The notes below the pieces were generated by a model. The model made no database searches. It was not told where the DNA came from and saw only the letters and a list, made by a program, of their open reading frames with translations. A DNA stretch of 64,000 nt, taken from positions 1,550,001 to 1,614,000 of the forward strand of contig JBLDXI010000046.1 of assembly GCA_047495785.1 (NCBI GenBank). Direction: 5' to 3'. This DNA is from Lepidodermella squamata. Its lineage: Eukaryota > Gastrotricha. A program made the translations under genes and the position numbers. Positions within the stretch are counted from its first letter, which is position 1, and each line of letters opens with the position of its first letter. Shown here piece by piece: positions 13,223-23,390 of the stretch.

Positions 13223-14559
13223 ATGCGGCTGTCCCCTCGGGCTCTCATGTTTATCACACTGGTGGTTTCAGCAAACGCTAACTTAAGTTTTGAGACCATC
13301 GAGGTAGTCAACAAAATATTTCGCGAGTCTTGTCCATTTGCTTTCTCCAAGTGGCTACCGAACCATTTTATCAACGGAAGCAATAGTGAGCATAAAATTG
13401 ACACGACTATCAGAGTAATATTGTGGTCACCCGTCAATATTCTCGACACCGAGCGTCAGCTATTCCTTCGAGCTACAGTGGAGGCGAAATGGCAATGGCC
13501 GTGTGATTTGGATGCTTTTTGTGGGAATCTCGTTGCTGCCAACTTCACCAAATGCGAATGGCTGAAGGGGGATATGTTTTACGTGGACGCAAAGCTTGAC
13601 GAAGTTTGGCACGCGTCAATCGGCCACGACAGTGCTATTTCCAACCCGATGTCAATAATGGAGTAAGATGTTATTTCTATACATTTTGAAACAGTTATCA
13701 TACAAGTTACGGTCAAAAGAAAAATGCAGCACAATTGTGCCCGTGAAAACAGGAAAAGGAAAGGCGGGTTTAGCCCGGGCTCGCAGATTTTCAATTTCCA
13801 TAACGGATCAAAATCTATTATTTTATTATTTTCGTCAGCTCAATAGTACAGTCAAACGTCATAATCGACCTGTTCTTGGGCGAATCGGATTGGATCGCTG
13901 AGGTTAACTTGGAATCTCAATGCCCGGAAAGCTCACAGATATCACACTTCCCCTTTGATAACTTCGAATGCACCATTCTATTCAGTGGGTATAGGAATAC
14001 GCGAATCGGTGTTTTTGAAGCTTCTCCCGAATTCGAAAGAAACGACGATGTCGGTGATGTTTGGACTTTTATGAATTACAATCATTCATGTGACGATGAA
14101 ATGCAGTGCTCCATCCGAGTGAACTTTCAGCGTAAGCCGGGCTTCATCATTCAGCAAGTCATCGTGCCTTGTTACATTCTGGCTGTGCTACAAATTCTAA
14201 GTCTGATAATGCCTGCTAGAATGCCAGACCGGCCTGTTTATAACATCACAGTCCTGCTTGCATTTTTCGTCATTCTCGGCATGATTTTCGCGGCAATTCC
14301 GAAGTCTCCGCATCCCATTTACATGGCAATTTTGATCGAAGTTAAAATTGGTATCGGAGCTCTTATAACTCTATACACCCTTGTCACACTTCGATTCGCG
14401 AAACGAGGATTATCGAAGCAACTAGCTATCCGCACGGGTTACTTAACATTTACAGTCATGGACATATTTGACATATTTGCCGCGTTCGTGTTCATTGCAA
14501 TTTCTGGAATAATCGACGGCGTCCTTTTCCGAAAAATGTTCGGATCGTCCTATTCATAA
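13223..14559 (+). CDS. Divergent Cys-loop (pentameric) ligand-gated ion channel subunit
   Basis: Two exons, 13223-13662 and 13839-14559, split by a 176-bp intron inside a GAC codon, encode 386 residues. The chosen ATG starts a good signal peptide (MRLSPRALMFITLVVSANA); an in-frame ATG lies at 13202. The extracellular domain carries the disulphide loop CPESSQISHFPFDNFEC, with the FPFD core of the family. Four membrane helices follow: M1 (IIQQVIVPCYILAVLQILSL), M2, M3 and M4. The M3-M4 cytoplasmic loop is only about 20 residues, against 80 or more in most animal subunits. The Cys loop has 15 residues between its cysteines instead of 13. Neither an anion-selective PAR motif nor a clear Glu at the cytoplasmic end of M2 is visible, so charge selectivity is undetermined. 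It belongs to the nicotinic/GABA-A superfamily but not to a subfamily I can name. Confidence 0.85.
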
Positions 14560-16414
14560 CCACCAATTTTATATCCTGAGAATGAACTGAATTGTGAAAG
14601 CGGTGTTTTTATGATCTATGAAGTCGTAATATTATGCTAATTTAATTGTCTTACTTTCATCTGACAAAAAGCATCACTTCATATGCCATAAATGCTTCAG
14701 ATTCGGCGGATTACTGAAAGATTCCCCGTCATCCGTCATTTCAGTACCTGTCCTCAAAATTTCATGAAATTTGTTTGGAATCTCGAATGAATTTGACGAT
14801 TTTGGCAAAAATTGCCACGGTTCGGAAAGGTCTTGACAAGTCGCGGTTGGCATGCCTGGCCTTGACGTGGTTGCTGTCGATTCCCATTTTCGGCCCTATT
14901 TATTTGAAAAGAAAACAGCTGACGTACAGTCATAGTTGCACAACACCCGATTTCAATTGACTGAAGATAAAGATAAGCACGAAATCGCTTGACGGGTCTC
15001 AAATATGCGCCCAACTGGAGCATGAGACGTCTCATGAACTGGAGGGGAATTGAGTTGCAACTAAAAAACTAAGTAAAAACCTTGTTCTGCAGATGAAGCT
15101 GTATGAAAGAGACCGACTATGAGCAAAGTAATTGCATTCTTGCCCAAAGACACGCCGCGCATATTTTTCAAGAAACCTGGACCCTGGATCCTGAATCCGC
15201 AACAAACACAAAACTCGACAAAAGCTCAAAAGGTTCAACAAAAAAGAGAAACCCTAATTTATCACTTAATGCGAATAATTTGGCTTTAAATACAACATTC
15301 TCATTATTAAAGAAGTATGATAAATATTTTTTTATTATAATAAATTTTTGACCTTGACAGTTGATTTCACCCGCGAAGATAGAGGTTTTCATCACTGATT
15401 TGTTGGCATCGGGTGGTTGTTGGCTCTGAGCCTCAAACTGGGTCAACTGGGTCAACCTAACGGCCGATTTGCCGGAGACATCACTCATTACTCGCCCTCC
15501 GTCTTACTCTACACATTCTTAGTTCGGATGGGCTCTTTTTGTATTAACGTAGACTTTATGGATTTGATCAAATATTAAAAACAATTCTCGAGCTTGGTCC
15601 CAGTGCTCCAAAAAGTGGTTTTCTGTCTCGTAACCGGTCAGACAATTTTAGAAACTGTCTCTTGCCTTCCATTACAAAAACATGACATGGCTGTCATTTT
15701 GACTCCTTACTCGCGTAGTTCACAGGCAATTAGAATGGGCAAAAAGAATTTTTCCACAAAAAATTAGGATCTAAATGGCCCAGCGACCCCCAACAATCAA
15801 AATACGTGAGATTAGCGAGACAAAGCGCAGGAAACTCATCAAATCTTGTTACCCTATCAGCTTAGCCTCTGAATCTGTCTCGTAATTTAATTACTATATT
15901 ACCGTCTTTTTGGAGCTCTGCTTGGTCCACTCTCTATCATTATTCACCCTCATTTGTCTAGTCTGAACCTAGTCCACATTCTATGGCCTTTTTCTTCCAT
16001 CACAATGTTCTTCCATTGACTCAATTCCTATTTTAATTGTGTTCGTTTGTTTTGTACTCATCGCCTAAGCTTTACGGTCTCAGGTTTCACACATTCAGTT
16101 CATTCTCTTTGCCTCGAGATTACAGAAAGCGAAACTCATCTAAATCCGCCCTTTCACTGTTCGAGTACTATAGAAGAAAGAAAGTGAACCATGGAAAAAC
16201 ATCCCTCATCTTGCAACATATTGCCGTCACCCCTTTTCAGATGCCAACGTTATAAATTCAGCATCATTGAGCTGTTCAATCATCTAAATTGTTTCATCTG
16301 TCCGATTTCGTTTATCCTCAAAAATGTCTTCTGCGCATTATTTGCAAGAACACATGCCTATTTATTTTAATTTAGACTGTAGACGCACCGGTCTATTACA
16401 TTTGAACCTAACGA
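14560..16414. other. Intergenic spacer, no supported gene
   Basis: 1.85 kb between the channel and the kinase genes. The only coding-like patch is a minus-strand ATG frame starting at 15488 (MSDVSGKSAVRLTQL..., about 47 plausible codons). It lacks a good donor and recognisable homology, so it is left uncalled. Otherwise low-complexity, AT-rich sequence. Confidence 0.5.
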
Positions 16415-19400
16415 ATGGCCGCTACAGCCACGCCGGCCGTAACAACTTTTCGGGTCGTGGCTGCTCGCGGGCGCTATTCTTTCCTGAATCTTCGCTCTGA
16501 TCTAAGCTTGGTTGTGGAGCAATCACTCACAGGTGTCATCGACGGTGCTGTCATTGAATCGGTATTGCATTTCTAGTTTTAATACTTATGCGATTGCTCA
16601 ATTTCTGTTTTTCAGTTCTGCTTCAACACCTCGCTTTCGGAGGTTAGGGAGTTGAGAAACCGGTTGTGCTTATACCTACGAAAAATCTACAGAAACGACG
16701 AAGCTCCGTGCCTACCTGAGCTAACTAGCTCGCCTTCTCAGCAATTAATTGACGAAATTCTCCAAGCTGTTACATGCTTCTTCGAATTCATCCATTCCCG
16801 AAAGTATATAGTGGAATCGCCTCTTTTCCGTAGTTTCATGCACTATAAAAAGCGCTTTCAACCGGAAACTGTTGTTGTTAACACTATACAACCATCGCCG
16901 CAATCTTCTCAGCCGGTGCTTGAAGCAGCGAAAATTGAGGTCAAACCAAACATCTCCCCTCAAGATTATTTAATTGAAGCTGGGGCGTTGCTGATCGGCG
17001 CAAGGCGCAACGAAGCTGAAAAGCGTTACCCCGAGGCTTATGATTTGTATAAAACGGCGATCGAAGTGCTGTTGGAAGGTGCCAGGAAAGACTCAGACCC
17101 GGCAAGTGTGCGTCAAGTCAAGCAGAAAATCGGCTCGTTGCTCGAGAGCACGGACCGGCTGTACGAAACGCACCTGCGTGACCGACCTGCCGACGCAGCC
17201 GCTGAAGTTTCAGCGAAGGCCAATCCTTTTTCGGGCGATGTCGATTCGGTGAGTGACAACTTCGACTTCTTTGCTACTTAGTTCCGTCACGCGAAATAAT
17301 CGATGAACCCGCTTGCCGTTTCTCATTACTAATTCATGCTGCTGATAAGAGGAGCACACACACACATTTGAATAACCTTCGTTTTCATTGTTCGCCGGAG
17401 TAATAACGTTCTTAATTTTTCGCGGTTTTTGGATATGCTTATTCCTACTTAACTCCGCTTATTCTGAAATCCAGATTTCATCGCACTTACAATCCCTGGC
17501 AAGTTGCTTTGCTTTTTTGTTCTGAGTGGAAATGTTTTGTTTTATTGTGGAATTGTTTGCGTAACTCTGATAATTTTTCAGCTGGCGATGGCTGAACTGC
17601 AGCGACTTTTTCATGCTTATAAAATTGTTGGAATCGAGGGTAAAATTGTCGTACTGCAAGACCGAGAATCGCCCCGCCTCCAAGCTGTGAAAATCCTCAA
17701 GAAATCCCCTGTCAACGCTGACAGTGCAGCTCAGGCCGTCGTTCCGACTGATGTAGTCCGCATGTGCCGGCTGGTCAGTCTTCACGAGACGCAAAACTCG
17801 GTGTTACTCATGTTAGAACACGTTGCCGGTGGAACTCTGCTGAACCATGTGTGGGGCGAGGCGTACTACCCAGCGCCGTTAGCCCCGAATCCTCACCCGA
17901 TCGACCCTAACGCTTCGATATTACAGCCCGATGATGAGCCTGAGAAGCTGTTAAGGCGGAAGTGGAGTTTAAACCTGTCTTCCTCTGACTGGTCGTCTGC
18001 GTTTGTTCGATCTCAACGAACCGGTTCAACATCGCAAGCGCCGCGGCTGGACGACGCCGTAGCAGCCGGGGTGAGCACGACTGATTTCAGCAAGGTGCTG
18101 TCCCAGGTCAACCAGTCGGCTGTTTCCAGCCATTTCAGCCTCGTCGAACAATTCTCGGGCAGCAGTGCAAACACTGCCCGGCTTCACGATTCCGCCTTTT
18201 CGGAGCAGGAAGAGCCGGCCCAGCCTGACCAGGTCGTACCGGGCGTAGAAGTACCCGTCGCGGCTCAGCCGTCGATGGAGGACGTGAGAGCGTGGTTGTT
18301 GCAAATTCTAGACGGGCTCGAGGCGTTGCATCGTTACGGCATAATTTGGGCTGATTTCAACCCTAACAACGTTTTATACGATGCTGATGATAACTCGATT
18401 CGACTTACCTTCATCTGCAAATGGCCGGGCGTTGAAGTTGCGCCGCCTAGTGACGATGCAATGCGCAATGGCTACGTTGCACCTGGTAAGTATGATTTTT
18501 CTGATTTATTCTAGTTTTAAAAGAGTTATCGTATGCGGGGATGCGGAATTTAGAGTGCAATATCGCTGGCAAAATTTATTTTAAGGTGGATATGCTATTT
18601 TGTGCGAAATTTAAGGATTAATGAATTGTGGATGGCGATATCGACTTGAGTTTCCCTGACTACCCCTTTTCTTATTATTTTGGTATTTTTTTCATCAAAA
18701 CTAAATTTATTGGAAGTTCAAATCACGTTCGGAGAGAAAAAATTCAGAGTGAAAAAGCGAAAACTGATTGAATTATTAAGATGGATTTTTTTCTTCAAAA
18801 ATCTTCACCCATATATTTTTGGTGGAATTTTTTGAGACGTCCTTAACTCCTAATTTTACTTGTTGGATAGCGATCATCGAGATCGTAAGACTTGTAAGGT
18901 CTTATCAATGCTTTACCCTGAGAACGAAGTTTATCTTGAAGCGAAATAGATAAAATTCCGTTTTTCATCAACAAAATTACCGTATTTGTTCCTATAGCAG
19001 CCCGGGCTACTAAAATTTCAACCTCGAAATTTTGAAATTTGTGAAAAATAATTTTTGGCTAATCGTTTTTATCTGAGGTTTTCAAACCGACTTGACCCCT
19101 CAACCCTGGGCTACTATTAGGGATGGGCGATTACTAGTGGATGGGCTACTATTGGAACAAATACGGTATTATTTTGAGCTTTTGAAGAAGTCTAAAAATT
19201 TAAAGCTATTTTTATTTTTGATCTATTACTGCGATCAATTTGTATTGGAATCGGCTATTTTTGCTGGTTTTAACCCATCGTGAACTATTTTTTTAATATT
19301 TTGTAGAGCTACTTGGGCCATTTGCGTGGAAAACGGAAGATTTGACGCTGTCCTGTGATTATTGGAGCTTTGGAGCGTTCATGTTCCAACTGCTGACGGG

Positions 19401-19614
19401 TCATTCCCTAGGCGGGCTACTCGGTGATGTCGTACAAACGTGTTCTTCGTCCGGCTACCTCGATTCTGAAATCAGCGAACTGGTCCGGCGCCGCGTCAAA
19501 CTGCGAAATGCCGCCGCGTTATTGGAGGCTTTGTTGAAATCGAACCCGGCCGAGCGGTTGTGCTTGCCCGACTCTGTCAGGTCGCACATGTTTTTTGTCG
19601 GTGCCGATGTGTGA
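16415..19614 (+). CDS. RPS6KC1-type PX-MIT-pseudokinase
   Basis: Four exons (16415-16561, 16616-17248, 17582-18485, 19307-19614) yield 663 residues. Order: PX-like region (about 1-130; LRNRLCLYLRKI...LPELTS...SPLFRSF); MIT domain (about 165-237; AEKRYPEAYDLYKTAIEVLLEGA); kinase-like domain (about 265-660). This is the architecture of RPS6KC1/RPK118, a sphingosine-kinase- and phosphoinositide-associated endosomal protein. The kinase keeps the beta3 lysine (QAVKILKK) and a catalytic-loop Asp (WADFNPNN), but HRD is replaced by WAD and the DFG position reads LTF, as in RPS6KC1, so catalysis is doubtful. The C-lobe motif CDYWSFGAFMFQLLTG is well conserved. About 190 residues rich in Ser/Pro separate the N- and C-lobe motifs. 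The fourth exon follows an 821-bp intron containing a MITE. Confidence 0.88.
18979..19167. mobile_element. MITE in the third kinase-gene intron
   Basis: 189-bp element with terminal inverted repeats beginning ACCGTATTTGTTCC and continuing about 27 bp with two mismatches (left end 18979-19003, right end 19143-19167). It is flanked by the trinucleotide ATT on both sides (18976-18978 and 19168-19170), consistent with a 3-bp target duplication of the PIF/Harbinger type. No coding capacity. Confidence 0.7.
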
Positions 19615-19830
19615 GTGACACTACTCATATCCGTGATTATTATTATTACTATTTGTTTATTTTTAATTCTGAATGATAAAAACAAACACAATATGGCAAT
19701 TGCTTCTATACATATGTGATACAACTCGATGTACTATATGAAATATGCCTGAGAGAAAAAAGTGACAAATCACGCTGAATCAATATTTTATTCTTGCTGC
19801 GATTTTCTGTTCTTTTCAGAATAAAAAATC

Positions 19831-22800
19831 ATGACTTGTAATTTTCTAGAGATGGTATCTGTTATTTTGGCATCACTTTGCCTGTTGTTGGCTGTGTATT
19901 CGCATGCGCAGTACACGCCAGACTGGAAGTCAATTGACTCGCGGCCGTTGCCTCGCTGGTATGACGAGGCTAAAATTGGCATTTTCATCCATTTTGGAGT
20001 GTTCTCAGTGCCAAGTTATGGAAGTGAGTATAATCCCCCAATGGAGCCAAAAGTCCTATTATTTCTTGCCTTTCCCAGGTGAATGGTTTTGGACTGATTG
20101 GGCGGGCGGTGAAGCCGACCTGGTCAAGTTCATGAAGGACCAATAGTGAGATTTTTTAGTAGTTTGAAGGTTTCCATACTAATTTCCGATTTTTCAGCCC
20201 TCCTTCGTTCACTTACCAAGATTTTGCGAAAGATTTCGACGCCTACATGTTTGACCCAGACTGGTGGGCTGATTTGATTAAAGATTCAGGTGCTAAATAC
20301 ATGGCTATCACCTCGAAACACCACGAGGGCTACACAATGTGGCCGTCGAACGTGTCTTTCAGTTGGAATTCGAAGGACGTTGGCCCTAAAAAAGACATCA
20401 TAGGTAAAATTCGACAAAATATTTCTTTAAGCTGGAATACGTTGCGGATTTTTTTCTCTAAGGAATGTTGGCCAACTCGATTCGAAACCGAACTGACGTT
20501 GTGTTCGGGCTTTATCACAGCCTCTACGAGTGGTTCAACCCTCTATACGACCAAGATAGATCGAATAACTATCAAACAAACAGATTTGTCAATGTAATAA
20601 CATTTTTCGTTTTATTCGGGCAATTAGGATAATTTTTTGAAGTTTTCATCCCGGGCAATATTCGGGAGATTTGGCTAGATTTTTAAACTCCCAATGAAAA
20701 AAACCGAATGTTATAATTTTTCTTGGGGAATTCTAGCGAAATGTCTTGTTAAAGAAAACACCCGAAAATATTTCCATTCGGGTTTTTCCGGGTTTCCACA
20801 GGTCCTCGAGGCCTTTTCGCAAAATATTTTCAAATTTAAATTTCTTTTGGTTAATTTTTAAATTTGCCGGAAAAAACCCGGGAAAACCCGAATGGTAATA
20901 TTTTCGGTTACTATCGGGTTTTTTTTCGTTACCAAGCATTTTTCCGGTCATTTATTTGTAATTTTTATGACCTTTATCATCTAGAATTAACTTCGAGTTC
21001 GATATTATCGGTCACCTCGGGTTTACAATTTTCTATAATTTTGTTAGTAAACGTTTCCCCATTTTTGCATGTCAAGTCATGCAGATCATTTTTCTATTGT
21101 TTTTTATTACATTTGTTTTAATTTAGTTTAAGACAATGCCCGAGCTGTATGAGATTATCAATACGTACAAGCCTGAGCTGTTGTGGTCGGACGGCGACTG
21201 GGAGGCGCCGGATTTCTACTGGAACTCGACGGTTTTCCTCGCGTGGCTCTACAACAGCTCGCCTGTGAAAGACACGATTGTGACGAACGACCGCTGGGGC
21301 GACGGCATCATGTGCAACCACGGCGGCTACTGGACGTGCCAGGACCGCTACAACCCGGGCCATGTCGTGGCGCACAAGTGGGAAAACGCGTATACCCTCG
21401 ACAAGGTGTCGTGGGGCTACCGGCGCGAGGGCCTCCTGCAAGACTACCTAACCGAGCTCGAGGTGATTACGGTACTCGCGCAGACGGTCAGTTGCGGCGG
21501 CAACCTGTTGCTCAACATTGGCCCACGCAAGGACGGCCGTATTGACCCGCTCATGGAAGAACGCCTGCGGCAGATGGGTAAATGGCTGCGTATCAACGGC
21601 GAAGCTATCTACGGCTCGCAGCCTTGGATTTTCCAGAATGAAACACACGTAATAATTTTTCTATGAATTATAAATTAGATAAAATTTAGATTAATTTTTG
21701 TACCATTTTCGCATTTTTAGCTCTCATTTACAGACATTTTCAAAATCCAAGTGATACTTTTAAAAACCAGCACGTAATTTGGGTCCCCCACTAAGCAGAA
21801 GGCTTCAAAACAGGGTAAACGTACTAAACAGTCCTCCCAGCAGGCGCTCAGGCTCAGCCTCTGATTTTCAACCAATGGACTAACATGATGGTCAGCTATT
21901 CTAGCTTTTCACACCAAAAATTGAGGAACATTAGTCATGAAAACTCCGCAATGTAGCTCAGACCTCAATTTGGGCAAAAAGTCATTTTTCGAAAATTTAC
22001 CTAAATTCACAAGGTTATGATGAGCCCATATTCAGAAAATTACGCAGAATTTTATTGTAATTAATTCGATTTATTGTTGCATGGCATTTGCACCGCTTTC
22101 TGGGTTTATCCTGCTTTGTGAAGCCTTCTGCTTTGAGTGGGACCCCGAAATTGTTGGAAATTATCTGGTACTAAAACATATAGCTTGTCCCACAATTTGC
22201 GCAACCCTTTTGTAATTTTGCAAATTTTTAAAGAAATTTGACCTAATTTTGTGAAATTGAGCTACAGACAGAATCTTCCATTTTTAGTCCACGATTTTAC
22301 CGAAGAAATTAAAAAGTTACCGGAGAAAACCCCGATGGTAACTGGTTCGGTAATTTTCGGTTTTTACCTGGTTGGATCAATTTTTTCGGATTTTTTTAAT
22401 CCCATTCATAAGAGACATACTTGATTACGATTCTTAAGTCATTTTAGATCATTCTACGATTTTTTCTTCTGGCCATGACATTTCACAGAATGGAGTCAAA
22501 ATAGGAACATTCTTCAATGAGGGAAAATCAGGGAATTTTCTTCGGGATGGGAGTGTTTTCTAGTTTCCGTTCATAAATTTTCAATTTTCCTATTTTCGTG
22601 TTACTTCTGAGTTTTCGAAATATGTATCCTGACCCCAATTGAGCTCTTAATTTTCAAGTCTGAAGTTGAAGGTACGTGGAACGAAGTTACCGTCCGCAGC
22701 CACAACACTAAAAGCCTTGATTCCGAGTATTTATTTCTAATCTTATTTTTCAGTTCAAAGTCCAATTACGATTAAACGGGTTTTAATCCTATTTTCAGAT

Positions 22801-23143
22801 CCCTGTCTGGTACACGGCTCAACAGGCTATGAAGGGCGACCCTGACTCGCCTGTAACTGTCTACGCAATCGTCCTCGCCTGGCCGACGAACGATGAAAAC
22901 CTGTTGTACCTCACCCGGCTATCCCCAACCGAAACAACGACTGTCACAATGCTCGGATATACCAGCGGTGGTGCGTTGCCGTGGAAAATGATCGGCTTCG
23001 AGCCGGGAATTGCCGTTGATTTCAGCGATATTCGATTCGCAGACATGCCGTCGTATGTCGCCTGGGTGCTACGCATTGACAATCTGTCGCCGAAGCAACA
23101 GCAGATTCATCCGCTTGTTCGAGAAAATTACATCTTCAGCTAA
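19831..23143 (+). CDS. Alpha-L-fucosidase, glycoside hydrolase family 29
   Basis: Six exons (19831-20023, 20079-20145, 20198-20403, 20463-20593, 21127-21648, 22799-23143) give 487 residues, normal for the family. The N-terminal signal peptide (hydrophobic [19 protein letters not shown]) fits either the ATG at 19831 or the one at 19852. GH29 signatures in order: [44 protein letters not shown], the nucleophile segment LLWSDGDW (Asp as catalytic nucleophile), [11 protein letters not shown], then a C-terminal beta domain. The enzyme removes terminal fucose from glycoproteins in lysosomes or after secretion. Introns 4 (533 bp) and 5 (1150 bp) are long and contain repeats. A further small exon inside intron 5 cannot be excluded. 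The gene follows the kinase stop by 217 bp on the same strand. Confidence 0.93.
20755..20915. repeat. Imperfect hairpin repeat in a fucosidase intron
   Basis: Left arm with ACCCGAAAATATTTCCATTC (about 20759-20790) is answered by an inverted arm with GAATGGTAATATTTTCGGT (about 20889-20910), with further complementarity in CGGGTTTTTCCGGG versus CCCGGGAAAACCCG. It is related to the ACCGG...GATGGTAACTGG repeat family seen at 22318, 24170 and, inverted, 26050. Confidence 0.55.
21781..22146. mobile_element. 366-bp MITE with about 40-bp terminal inverted repeats
   Basis: Starts GGGTCCCCCACTAAGCAGAA and ends with the near-complement (AGCCTTCTGCTTTGAGTGGGACCCC). It lies inside intron 5 of the fucosidase gene. 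A second, 5'-truncated copy is present at 51036-51320. No open frame. A clear target duplication was not found. A fragment of a different repeat (TAGCTTGTCCCA..., about 22180-22500) follows at once. Confidence 0.7.
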
Positions 23144-23390
23144 ACTGCTGCTTTTTATCCTAGACGTGCAATCAGTGCAATGATTCCTTTTTGTTATCTT
23201 ATCAGTGCGACGAAACATTCCGCGTTGTTTTAGTATTTTGTTCTTTGCTCATTGTCCTGCTTTGTCAACCTTGATAACAACAACAACTACCAATGCAATT
23301 TTTTTCGCCAAATTTATATATTTTAAAATTGATTTTAAAATAAATTATTGATTCGTTGGCATTATCTAGGCTGATATTTTGAGGTGAGAA

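Noticed and set aside
15168-15488. Minus-strand ATG frame MSDVSGKSAV...
   Set aside because: About 47 plausible codons run straight into AT-rich sequence; no convincing donor or downstream exon found.
21118-21648. Long open frames in other frames and on the opposite strand over the fucosidase
   Set aside because: Shadows of the GC-rich GH29 exon, which explains the region fully.
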